The notes under the pieces were generated by a model. The model was given only the letters and a program-made list of their open reading frames with translations. It did no database searches and was not told where the DNA came from. A program made the translations under genes and the position numbers. Below, in pieces: positions 1 to 8,629 of a DNA stretch of 16,295 nt (position 1 is the first letter of the stretch; each line of letters opens with the position of its first letter). This DNA is from an uncultured Oscillibacter sp. (lineage in GTDB: Bacteria > Bacillota_A > Clostridia > Oscillospirales > Oscillospiraceae), in NCBI GenBank assembly GCA_951800675.1, contig CATOKC010000078.1, positions 1-16,295 on the forward strand, written 5' to 3'.

Positions 1-3000
1 GCGCTGACCCCCGGAACCGCTCCGGTCAGCGTCAGTGTCCGCACGCCCCGCCACTTCTTCCACCTGAGCAAGTACGCGGACTACTACAACAACGCCCGCC
101 TATCCTTCCAGCAGGGGATGCGCCTGGACGGCGACAAGGATATTTACACGGGCTATCGGGACGTCGAGGGGTATTCACTTCTGCGCTACGACGAACGGGA
201 CTTCCAGCTTCAAACCCCCATCGGAACTCAAGCCCGTCCCTTCCTGGGTTCCTACAACGGCAACAGCCTGGCCATCCGGCGGGTGGCCTTCGAGATTCCC
301 GAGAACGACAGGAACCGGGTCTGCGCGGGCCTCTTCGGCAGCTCCGGCGGCACGCTGGAAAACATCGTCTACAGCCTGGACCCGTCGGACACGGAGCGGC
401 CGGAGGGCGGGGAGACGCCGCGCAAACCCCGGTCCATCATCTTCTACAGCAGCGAAAAGGACACCTACCTGGGCGCGCTGGCGGGTCTCAACACCCTGAC
501 CGGCAAAATTGTAAACTGCGCCGTGGACAGCGTGAACCTTACCACCCAAATCTACACCACCCGAATTTATATCGGGGGCCTGTGCGGCATGAACGCAGGC
601 CTGGTCCAAAACTCCGCGGCCGAGTCCGCCTATCTCCACGTGGACGCCTCTAACTACGGCAGCGCCTACGCAGGAGGTCTGGCCGGTTCCAACTCCGGGC
701 AGATCAGCGCCTCCTACGCCGTGGGACGGCTGGCCGCCTTGGCGGCCCAGGACAATGCCCCTGTTTTTCTGGGCGGTTTCGTGGGCCAGAATTCCGGAAG
801 TATTTCCAATTCCTATTCCGCTATGGACCTGAAAACCGACGGCGTAAACGCGAAGGCTTACGGCTTCTGCGCCTTCTCCAACGGCGGGCGGCAGTCCGGG
901 ACTTATTATCTCAACAACGGCAATTTCTCCCATCGCGGCGAGGAGTTTCTCGCCAAGTACGACGAGGGCGAGGGCGACGCCGCCGTCTCTCTCACCTATG
1001 TTCAGCTGACGGCAAAGGACTCTCCCGTGTCCGGCATGGGCAAGGTGGCGGTTCAAGAGGGCCAGCAAGAGGAAAATGTCTTTCCCTACCCCACCGGCGT
1101 AAGGAATAGCGGAGCTTTCACTCACTACGGTGACTGGCCCAAGCCCTTGAAGCTGGGCAACATGGGCGTGTACTACTGGGAGGAGCTCCGGATTCCCGGA
1201 AAGGCTCCCTCCTACCATGTCAGTCTCTTAGCGGTGGACCCCGGCGACACGGAGGAATCCCCCAAAACCGTCGTCAAGCTCTCCACCCTCTCCACCGCTC
1301 ACGATGAGGGCGGCGAGGTAACCCGCTTCGGGTACGGCATTTATAACAAAAAGGGCGTAACCGTCATTCTGGAGGATACCCCACTCCCCCTCCTGTACTC
1401 CGATGGGGGCGGGGCGGGCACGGTCTTTGACAGCAAAAAGTTCCGGGCTTTGGAACAAGAAAAGGAGACCGCCGGCCCATCCAGTCCCGCTGGTCTCAAC
1501 AAGCAGGTAGACGAGGCCCTTGCCAAGCTCATGTCCTATGAGCTGGATCAGGAGGGAAAAACGCAGTTCCAGTTCCACTCCTTCCACAGCTACGGCTTAG
1601 ACAGCCGTCTGGGTGGCCTGTATCCTGACAGCAATCCCTCTACCCCCAACGGCACCCTGACGCTGTTCGAGGGCGGTGATCAAGATATCAAGGTTACCTT
1701 CGCGCTTAATCCCCTGTTCGCCGGGGCTCTGGCTATGGAGAAGCGGGACGGCGGCGGCTGGGATATCGCCAAGGACGTTCCCCAGTTCACCAGCAGCAGC
1801 CGCGAAGCAGGCGACTGGTGGAAGCCGGTCACGGTATGGACCCTTGCGGGCGACACCCCAGGCGTTGAGGAGAATCCCTATGGCATCCGCTCCATCACCC
1901 AGCTTCAGCTTATCGACTGGAACAACGTGAACCGGGATACCAATACCGTGCTGGAGCTGAAGGGAACGGGAGCGCACGGTATTGCCAGCTTCCCCTACCT
2001 GTCCTCCGGCGGCGATACCGGAAAATATCATTGGAAGCAGAGCTATGACATCAAGGGGGAACGAGCGGCGGACGGAGCGTATAAAACCTACTCTCCCATT
2101 GCCGAATACTACGATACCACCAACACCGATGAAAACCGGGGGTATCTGGACGGGTGGTTTGGAGGCGTCTACGACGGAAACAGCTATGTCCTTGAAAACG
2201 TTAACATCCAGGGAAGCACGGCCTCCTGCTCGGGCCTTTTCGGCGTGGTCTACAACGGGATACTGAAAAACATTGTCCTCTACTCCTCCACCGGTGAGAG
2301 CTTTGTAAAAAGCGTCTTTGACAAAGACACCTCCAGCCAGTGGTACGCCATCGGAGCCCTGGCGGGCATGGCGGCCTCCCACGACGAGAACGGCAAGCCC
2401 GGCCAGACCGCCGTGGTAAACTGCGCCGTCTCCGGCTATCAAATCGAGGCAAAAACCTACACCGCGAAAGCCGACAAGATCTGGGGCGGCGTGGGCGTGG
2501 GCGGTTTGCTGGGCCTGTCCAACATGTCCCTGTCCGGCTGCGCCTCCAGCGCGGAGATTGTGCTGCAAAACGGCACCGTGGCCAACGACAACATCCGCGC
2601 CGGCGGTCTGGTGGGCTCCTGCCAAGGCAGCATCCAGAATTGTTACGCCGGAGGCTCCATTTCCCTGGACGAAAACAGCGATATCCAAATCGAGGAGAAG
2701 GGCATCTACATCGGCGGTATTGTCGGCGGAAGCTACATGAAGCCCCTCCAGATTGGGAATAACTCAAATCTGACCATCGGCTTTATCGACGACCCCTCGA
2801 CAGGAGGCGCCGACCCCACAAAGGGCTGGACCGACAACAGACTGATTAACTGCTACAGCTTCGTTCAGCTCCCCGACCTGAAAGCGCATTCGGCCATCAA
2901 GGGCCTCTACGCCGTCGGCGGCACCGGGGAAATCAATCCCTCTGGAACGTTTGACAATACGAAAAACCACGGAACGACCACATATGAGAACTGCTATTTT

Positions 3001-5001
3001 CTGGCCGATGAGGTTCTGGTGAACTACAGCGGCGATGCGAAAACATTTCTGGATAACGCGGCTGAAAGAAAGGCCAAAACCGATCTTAGAACCCAAGCGG
3101 GAAAACCGGTTATCAATACGTCGTATGAAGTCGGCAGCGGGTACAATTTGAATAACCCCATACTGACCGCGAACAGCAGAATCCGGGAAATTGGCGGCTC
3201 CGACTTCTACAGCGCCAGCCTTTATTACCCTGCCAACTTACCGGTTGAGGCGGGACTGCCGTTGTTCCAGCTCCAGGGCAATCGTTATATGTTCCGGGGC
3301 TGGATGGTCTACCGTGTATCAGGCGTCGGAGATACGGCAGAAAAGAGATTCGATTGGGTTTATTACTACACCACGGACCCGGATTATTTCCGTCAACCTG
3401 GAGGCGGCTATTGTGATGCTGCCGGCCTGACCTACGAACAGCTGGCGGGGCAGCAAACGAACATTCCCGGGAAAGCCCCTGATCTGGACATCTACCAGCT
3501 ACTGAACGCCGGAAAGGACGAAGCGGAGGACGCGATGTTCCGGCCCGTCACTACCGAGACGGAGGAGGGCGTCGCCGTCCCCGGCAAGTACAGCTATCCG
3601 CCTGCCGACGCCCCGCAGCTCCGGGACCGGGACTATCCCTTCCCCACCATTTTGGTCAAGGACGAGGGGAAATATCACGTCCACTACGGCGACTGGCCTC
3701 TAAAGGGCTTCCGGCGGCAAACTCTGTTTGACGCGGAAGGGAAATTCACCCTCCTGGGCGGAAGCCCCATCGAAATCGACCTGTTCGTCAACGGCAGCGC
3801 CCCATACCAGGAGCATCTGGTCCTGACGGAAGGCGTCGGCAAAGGCGGCAGATGGTCCTTCGAGTGGGACAGCGTTAAAAAGGCAGAGGAAGAAGGGGGA
3901 GACGCCCCCGCCGTCAAGACCATCGCCGAAGTGAAGGAGCCCGAGCTCCTGAGCGACGGTCAAATCTTGAACGAGCAGGAAAAGGGAAAGCCCTATTACC
4001 GTCTTACCCTGTCCCCCCTGCGGGATGGCACGGACATCCTGCACATCACCTATACGGATCAGGCCGGTCTCGCTTATTCCCTCTCCGTCACCGTCCATAT
4101 CACCGCCGCTGTGGAGCTGCGGCCCTCCCGGCTGTTCCTGTTCCCCAGCGACACGGTGGAAATTGCCGTCAAGGCCACCGACAAAGCCGGCCGGCCGATG
4201 GATGAGCGGCTGGAGAACGGCAAGCTGGTCCTCAAGGGCGACCCCAACTGCGGAAGCACCGGCTATCTCACGGCCAGAACCCTGACGGCGGAGGCGGCGG
4301 GCGACAAACTTCCCAGCGTTCTCTTCACCACGGCGGTTCCCCCGGAGGCGCTGACGGAGAATCTGACACTGGGCGCCAACGCCGACTTCACCTACACCGT
4401 CACCACCCCCGACCCCGACAACCCTGATAACCCCAAGGTTCAGGAGTACGGCGGAGGCGCCGGAGGAGACATCCGCGTTGACGTGATTCAGCCCTGGGAA
4501 ATCCAGTTCCCTGAGCCTGGAGACGGCGGAGCCCCCCTCACCTGCGTCATCTCCTTCCCCTCCAGCCTCTCCATTCCGGAGAGCGCCCAGGGAGAAGGCG
4601 ACGTTCTCCTCTTTGAAATACGCAACGCGGCGGTAGAGGATATGGCCAACAAGCCGGCCCTGACGAAGCAGACGAACGGAGACGGAACCGCCTATACCCT
4701 GACCTACGGCCCGGATGTGACAAGCATCCCGCCGACCCGGCTGTCCATCACCCTGGTCATGACCAGTCAGGACCACAAGCTCATTCCGGAAAACGAGCCC
4801 CAAACACATGTGCTGACCCTGACCGTGGAACAGGAGACACCGGCAGATCCGCCGGAAAACCTGCCGGTTGGGCAAGGCATGGAAGCCCTGCCGCCGGAGG
4901 AGCAGCCGCTGCTGAAAAAACCTTCCGAGGGGGAAGCGCCGGAGGAAGAGACGCCGGAAGGCGATTCCCCGGCGGACGAACCGCTGCCTGAAACCCCTTG
5001 A
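1..5001 (+). CDS. Giant GLUG-repeat surface protein, putative pilus-associated adhesin (5' end outside window)
   Basis: The frame is open from base 1, so the gene is cut by the window edge; 1666 residues are visible. Numbering here is from base 1. GLUG-type repeats of the form hGGLhG-N-G-hxNS occur in two blocks: around residues 191, 224 and 257, and around 831, 867 and 904. Each block is preceded by a GLFG...LENIV/LKNIV unit. Each block ends in the same HYGDWP motif (residues 375-380 and 1228-1233), so the protein looks like two tandem modules. Residues about 1280-1600 look like beta-sandwich (Ig/Big-like) segments. The last 45 or so residues are a Pro/Glu-rich tail. There is no LPXTG motif, C-terminal membrane helix or SLH domain. 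The GLUG motif is known from bacterial surface and adhesin-like proteins, but its biochemical role is not settled. The gene ends 31 nt before three minor prepilin genes, which suggests a T4P-linked adhesin (inference). The N-terminus, and whether it carries a prepilin leader, cannot be seen. Confidence 0.85.
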   Translation, partial: ALTPGTAPVSVSVRTPRHFFHLSKYADYYNNARLSFQQGMRLDGDKDIYTGYRDVEGYSLLRYDERDFQLQTPIGTQARPFLGSYNGNSLAIRRVAFEIPENDRNRVCAGLFGSSGGTLENIVYSLDPSDTERPEGGETPRKPRSIIFYSSEKDTYLGALAGLNTLTGKIVNCAVDSVNLTTQIYTTRIYIGGLCGMNAGLVQNSAAESAYLHVDASNYGSAYAGGLAGSNSGQISASYAVGRLAALAAQDNAPVFLGGFVGQNSGSISNSYSAMDLKTDGVNAKAYGFCAFSNGGRQSGTYYLNNGNFSHRGEEFLAKYDEGEGDAAVSLTYVQLTAKDSPVSGMGKVAVQEGQQEENVFPYPTGVRNSGAFTHYGDWPKPLKLGNMGVYYWEELRIPGKAPSYHVSLLAVDPGDTEESPKTVVKLSTLSTAHDEGGEVTRFGYGIYNKKGVTVILEDTPLPLLYSDGGGAGTVFDSKKFRALEQEKETAGPSSPAGLNKQVDEALAKLMSYELDQEGKTQFQFHSFHSYGLDSRLGGLYPDSNPSTPNGTLTLFEGGDQDIKVTFALNPLFAGALAMEKRDGGGWDIAKDVPQFTSSSREAGDWWKPVTVWTLAGDTPGVEENPYGIRSITQLQLIDWNNVNRDTNTVLELKGTGAHGIASFPYLSSGGDTGKYHWKQSYDIKGERAADGAYKTYSPIAEYYDTTNTDENRGYLDGWFGGVYDGNSYVLENVNIQGSTASCSGLFGVVYNGILKNIVLYSSTGESFVKSVFDKDTSSQWYAIGALAGMAASHDENGKPGQTAVVNCAVSGYQIEAKTYTAKADKIWGGVGVGGLLGLSNMSLSGCASSAEIVLQNGTVANDNIRAGGLVGSCQGSIQNCYAGGSISLDENSDIQIEEKGIYIGGIVGGSYMKPLQIGNNSNLTIGFIDDPSTGGADPTKGWTDNRLINCYSFVQLPDLKAHSAIKGLYAVGGTGEINPSGTFDNTKNHGTTTYENCYFLADEVLVNYSGDAKTFLDNAAERKAKTDLRTQAGKPVINTSYEVGSGYNLNNPILTANSRIREIGGSDFYSASLYYPANLPVEAGLPLFQLQGNRYMFRGWMVYRVSGVGDTAEKRFDWVYYYTTDPDYFRQPGGGYCDAAGLTYEQLAGQQTNIPGKAPDLDIYQLLNAGKDEAEDAMFRPVTTETEEGVAVPGKYSYPPADAPQLRDRDYPFPTILVKDEGKYHVHYGDWPLKGFRRQTLFDAEGKFTLLGGSPIEIDLFVNGSAPYQEHLVLTEGVGKGGRWSFEWDSVKKAEEEGGDAPAVKTIAEVKEPELLSDGQILNEQEKGKPYYRLTLSPLRDGTDILHITYTDQAGLAYSLSVTVHITAAVELRPSRLFLFPSDTVEIAVKATDKAGRPMDERLENGKLVLKGDPNCGSTGYLTARTLTAEAAGDKLPSVLFTTAVPPEALTENLTLGANADFTYTVTTPDPDNPDNPKVQEYGGGAGGDIRVDVIQPWEIQFPEPGDGGAPLTCVISFPSSLSIPESAQGEGDVLLFEIRNAAVEDMANKPALTKQTNGDGTAYTLTYGPDVTSIPPTRLSITLVMTSQDHKLIPENEPQTHVLTLTVEQETPADPPENLPVGQGMEALPPEEQPLLKKPSEGEAPEEETPEGDSPADEPLPETP

Positions 5002-5032
5002 TTGACGCTTAAAATGAAAGGATGAACGTCCC

Positions 5033-5986
5033 GTGAAACAGCTGCGCGAAAAACTTCACAGTCAAAACGGGGCGTCCATCCTCCTGGCGCTGCTGTTCCT
5101 CCTGGTCTGCATGATGGCGGCGGCCTCCATCCTGATGGCGGCGGTCTCCAACGCGGGTAAAATCCGTAGCAATTACGAGGAGCAGCAACAGTACCTGGCC
5201 CTGTCCTCCGCCATCCGGCTGGTTTCCAGCCAGTTGGAGCGGGCGGCGTACCAAGGGCGGTACACCGTCACCCAATGGACCGAGGTCCTAACGGTAACAG
5301 AGGACGGCCAGGAAACCACCACCTCTACCGAATACTATTGTATAGAACAGACTGCGGGCGCGTTTTCCTGCGCGGCTCTGGCAGAGCTGGACGCGGACGG
5401 GAAAACGGCGGACGGAGCGGTCTTGTCCTTTCAAAAGGAGCTGGACCGGGTGTTCGCCAGGGAGTTTACCGGCGTGGGCTATGACGGTCTGAAAGACATC
5501 GAAACCGCCCCCCTCCCCACCAATCCACCCAACCCCCTGCCCGGCGATCCGCCTCCGTCCACCCGAACCCTAACCGTGGAGGTGAGCGGCGACGCCGCTG
5601 TCTCGGAAGCATTTCAAACCGTTACCGTGGAAATCGACATGAACCAGAGCCGCCGCATCCACCTAACCGCGACGCTGGAGGATGGGGTAAACGCCAACGG
5701 CACGCCCAAGTATTACTCCATGGAAGCGGAGCTGGAGGCCAAGCTGGTCAAAACCAAGCCGGACGGCATCCCCGACCCGGAGCAGCCGTCTCCCGGCAGC
5801 GCGCCCGCCATCGACTATTTCCCGGGAACACGACTTCCCAAAAAGGAGGTTCCCATGCCCGGTCCGGCATATGGGGGAACCTTGGATGTCGTGACGGAAG
5901 AACCCTTGAAGCGCGTGACCCAGGACGCCATCATCTGGGAGCTGGACTGGATTTCCAAAGGCACCCACACGGAGGGGAACGGATGA
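5033..5986 (+). CDS. PilX/GspK-like minor pilin (no Glu5)
   Basis: This 317-residue protein has a short basic N-terminus, then Gly13 followed by a hydrophobic helix at about residues 14-36 that starts ASILLALLFLL. This is the layout of a class III prepilin leader and N-terminal helix. The residue at mature position 5 is Leu instead of the usual Glu, as in PilX_N-type and GspK-type tip subunits. The start is GTG at 5033, with AAAGGA about 10 nt upstream; nearby ATG codons give only tiny frames. The soluble part is acidic and has a Pro-rich linker around residues 160-180. The stop overlaps the next start as ATGA. The position at the head of a minor-pilin trio suggests a role in pilus-tip initiation. 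The name rests on leader architecture and context; the C-terminal part shows no recognisable family. Confidence 0.72.
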   Translation: MKQLREKLHSQNGASILLALLFLLVCMMAAASILMAAVSNAGKIRSNYEEQQQYLALSSAIRLVSSQLERAAYQGRYTVTQWTEVLTVTEDGQETTTSTEYYCIEQTAGAFSCAALAELDADGKTADGAVLSFQKELDRVFAREFTGVGYDGLKDIETAPLPTNPPNPLPGDPPPSTRTLTVEVSGDAAVSEAFQTVTVEIDMNQSRRIHLTATLEDGVNANGTPKYYSMEAELEAKLVKTKPDGIPDPEQPSPGSAPAIDYFPGTRLPKKEVPMPGPAYGGTLDVVTEEPLKRVTQDAIIWELDWISKGTHTEGNG

Positions 5987-6390
5987 GAGAAAAGCTGAAA
6001 AATTCCCGGGGCGAGACCCTGGTGGAGGTACTGGCCTCCGTGCTGGTCTGTTCCCTGTCCATCATGCTGCTGGCAGGAGCCGTCTCGGCCTCCACCAGCA
6101 TCGACCTCCAGGCCCAGGCGGCGGACGCGGAATACTACGAGGTCCTATCCCGGGCAGAGCGGCAGAGCAAGGAAGCGGTTCCCTCCTCCGACCCCGGCAA
6201 CCCCGACGAGTCGGATATCTACACGGGCACACTCACCGGGACAAAGATCACCATGGCAAATCAAGACGGCGCCTTTGTTGATATCGTGCCAGGCGCTGAC
6301 GGCGGGCTGTTCTTCTATGGCAGGGAGCGTCTGCTCTCCTACGCCATGGACCCGCTGCCCACATCCAGCGGAACAGGAGACGGCCCATGA
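5983..6390 (+). CDS. Type IV prepilin-like protein (PilV-type minor pilin)
   Basis: This is a 135-residue protein with a canonical class III prepilin leader. A basic 10-residue leader ends in Gly10 and is followed by ETLVEVLASVLVC, giving Glu at mature position 5 (E15) and a hydrophobic helix to about residue 32. PilD should cut after Gly10. The ATG overlaps the previous stop (ATGA), with GGAGG 7 nt upstream, so translation is coupled. The soluble domain is small (about 95 residues), typical of a minor pilin that caps or primes the fibre rather than forming its bulk. Assignment as PilV/GspI-like is by leader and gene order only. Confidence 0.8.
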   Translation: MREKLKNSRGETLVEVLASVLVCSLSIMLLAGAVSASTSIDLQAQAADAEYYEVLSRAERQSKEAVPSSDPGNPDESDIYTGTLTGTKITMANQDGAFVDIVPGADGGLFFYGRERLLSYAMDPLPTSSGTGDGP

Positions 6391-6923
6391 AGCGGAAACT
6401 GAAAAACAGCTCCGGGTTCTCCCTGGTGGAAATGCTCTGCGCCACGGCTGTGCTAATGCTGCTGTGCGTCATGCTGAATTCCGGTCTCAGCGTAACCATG
6501 AAAACCTATTTTGACCTTACGGCGGAGGCAGAAACCCAGCTGCTGCTAAACTCCTTGACCAACGCCGTCGCCGGAGAGCTGCGCTACGCCTTCGAGGTAT
6601 CCGGCGGCGGCGGCGCAAGCAAATCGCCTACATACAACGGCGGTCTCTATCTGGATTGGTCCAGCGGACAGGTTCTCGTCAAGGGCGGGAACGACGGCGA
6701 CAAGGAGCTTCTGCCCAAAGAAAAAGAGGGAACCGACCGGGGCGGCGCTTATAAAAACGGAGAGTATCAGGTGGAGGACATGGAGATTTCCTACGACCGG
6801 GATACAGCCTGCTTTACATTGAATCTGACGGTCGGCCGCAAAAGCAGCGGCATCCGTGCGGAGGCAAAAAACGTTGTCATCCGCTGTTTGAACCCACCGG
6901 AGAAAGAAGGAACAACGCCATGA
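6387..6923 (+). CDS. Type IV prepilin-like protein (PilW/GspJ-type minor pilin)
   Basis: The 178-residue product has a leader ending at Gly10 followed by FSLVEMLCATAVLML, with Glu5 of the mature protein present (E15). The helix runs to about residue 32, and a soluble domain of about 140 residues contains Gly-rich loops (GGGGAS near residue 73). It starts inside the previous stop (ATGA) with AGGAGA 6 nt upstream, and its own stop overlaps the pilB start. In T2SS/T4P clusters the larger minor pilin next to the PilV-like one is normally PilW/GspJ-like, and that is the call here. The globular part is too divergent to confirm by eye. Confidence 0.8.
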   Translation: MKRKLKNSSGFSLVEMLCATAVLMLLCVMLNSGLSVTMKTYFDLTAEAETQLLLNSLTNAVAGELRYAFEVSGGGGASKSPTYNGGLYLDWSSGQVLVKGGNDGDKELLPKEKEGTDRGGAYKNGEYQVEDMEISYDRDTACFTLNLTVGRKSSGIRAEAKNVVIRCLNPPEKEGTTP

Positions 6924-8614
6924 AATACGTCAAGCTTGGCGACCTGCTGGTCAAGAGCGGCGACATCACCCAGGCCCAGTTGGATGAGGCCCTGGCGCTC
7001 CAGGAGGGCACCGGCCAGCGCTTGGGCTCCATCCTGCAAACCCATGGCTTCATCACGGAGCGACAGCTCATCGACACGCTGATGAACCAGCTGGGCGTGG
7101 AGTTCATCGACCTGAATACCTACCCCATCCCGCCGGAAATGGCCCAGCTTTTGCCGAAGAATCTGGCGAAAAAGCACATGGCGGTTCCCGTCAAGGCCAC
7201 CCGGTCCGAGGTGTGGCTGGCCATGGCGGACCCGCTGAATTTCATGGCCGTGGAGGAGGTGGGAGCGGTCACCCGCCGCCGGGTGGTGCCCATCATCGCC
7301 GCTTCCGCCGCCGTGGAGCGGGCGCTCCAGAACCTCTACAGCAACCAGGGGGCCATGCAGGCCATCGAGGATATGCAGCGGGACCTGCTGGGCAGCCAGT
7401 ACGGCGCCGCCGCCCTGGCACAGCCCCAGAGCATGACCGTGGACGGGGACGAGGCGGACGCGGCCCCGGCCATCCGGCTGGTGAACTCCATCATCGACCG
7501 GGCCTGTACGGAAGGGGCCAGCGACATCCACATGGAGCCCGGCGAGGACAGCATGACCATCCGCATGCGCATCGACGGGGCCCTTCGGGCCATCATCCCG
7601 GTGCCCCGGGAGCTTCAAAGCTCCGTCATCTCCCGCCTGAAGATCATGGCCCGGATGGACATCGCCCAGAAGCTGATTCCCCAGGACGGACGGGCCAACG
7701 TCACCGTCCGCCAGGAGAGCCTGGACCTGCGTATCTCCACCCTGCCCACCATCCACGGCGAGAAGGTGGTCATCCGCCTCCTGCGGAAGACCCCGGAGCT
7801 GGCCACCCTGGAGGGCATCGGCCTGGAGGGGGACAACCGGGAGCGGTTCTGCCGGCTGGTGGACAACGCCACCGAGGGCGTCATTCTTATGGTGGGCCCC
7901 ACGGGCTCCGGCAAGACCTCTACCCTGTACGCCATGATTGACCGCCTGAAAAGCGAGGAAGTAAACCTCGTGTCCCTGGAGGACCCGGTGGAATATCACA
8001 TTGACGGCGTCTGCCAGGTCCAGATCAACGACAAAACCGGCCTGACCTTCGCCAGCGTCCTCCGCTCCGTCCTCCGCCAGGACCCGGACATCATCGCCGT
8101 GGGCGAAATCCGGGACGGCGAGACCGCCGAGATCGCCACGCGGGCCGCCATGACCGGACATTTGGTCCTCTCCACCATCCACACCAACAACGCCGTCAGC
8201 TCCATCGACCGGCTGCTGGACATCGGCGTGGAGCCCTACCTCATCGCCGGGGCGGTGAAGGGCATCGTCTCCCAGCGGCTGCTGCGCAAGGTCTGCCCCC
8301 ACTGCAAAAAGCCCTACGCCCCCTCGGCGGAGGAGAGGGAGGCCCTGGGCCTCCCCCCGGGAGAGTACACCTTCTACCGGGGCGCGGGCTGCGGCGAGTG
8401 CTTCGGCACCGGCTACCGGGGCCGGACCGGCGTCTTTGAGATTCTTCCCGTCAATCCCGCCATCCGGCGGGCCATCCACTCCCGCTCCCTCAAGGATTTG
8501 GAGGCGGCTATGGATCAGGCGGACTTTCACCCCATCATGGAAAACTGCCGCAAGCTGGTTTTGGACGGCGTGACCTCCAGAGAGGAGGTCCACCGGGTCC
8601 TGGGCGGCGGATAA
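6920..8614 (+). CDS. pilB: PilB type IV pilus extension ATPase with MshEN domain
   Basis: This 564-residue GspE/PilB-family hexameric ATPase powers pilus polymerisation from the cytoplasmic face. The N-terminal MshEN (T2SSE_N) domain has two 24-residue motifs, at residues 5-28 and 34-57, that fit [R/K]LGxxLxxxGxIxxxQLxxxLxxQ. In other PilB/MshE proteins this module binds c-di-GMP. The C-terminal ATPase core has Walker A GPTGSGKT at 326-333, Walker B/Asp-box DPDIIAVGE at 388-396, and a His-box region TGHLVLSTIHTNN just after. A tetracysteine zinc site (C459, C462, C491, C494) marks extension ATPases and is absent from PilT. The length is normal for PilB. The ATG overlaps the preceding stop (ATGA). 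Confidence 0.97.
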   Translation: MKYVKLGDLLVKSGDITQAQLDEALALQEGTGQRLGSILQTHGFITERQLIDTLMNQLGVEFIDLNTYPIPPEMAQLLPKNLAKKHMAVPVKATRSEVWLAMADPLNFMAVEEVGAVTRRRVVPIIAASAAVERALQNLYSNQGAMQAIEDMQRDLLGSQYGAAALAQPQSMTVDGDEADAAPAIRLVNSIIDRACTEGASDIHMEPGEDSMTIRMRIDGALRAIIPVPRELQSSVISRLKIMARMDIAQKLIPQDGRANVTVRQESLDLRISTLPTIHGEKVVIRLLRKTPELATLEGIGLEGDNRERFCRLVDNATEGVILMVGPTGSGKTSTLYAMIDRLKSEEVNLVSLEDPVEYHIDGVCQVQINDKTGLTFASVLRSVLRQDPDIIAVGEIRDGETAEIATRAAMTGHLVLSTIHTNNAVSSIDRLLDIGVEPYLIAGAVKGIVSQRLLRKVCPHCKKPYAPSAEEREALGLPPGEYTFYRGAGCGECFGTGYRGRTGVFEILPVNPAIRRAIHSRSLKDLEAAMDQADFHPIMENCRKLVLDGVTSREEVHRVLGGG

Positions 8615-8629
8615 AGAGGAGGAAAACCT

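Noticed and set aside
175..4875. Several long - strand frames (175-1218, 1597-2688, 3700-4875) opposite the GLUG protein
   Set aside because: The translations are low-complexity and show no domain, RBS or context, while the + frame shows repeated motifs in register.
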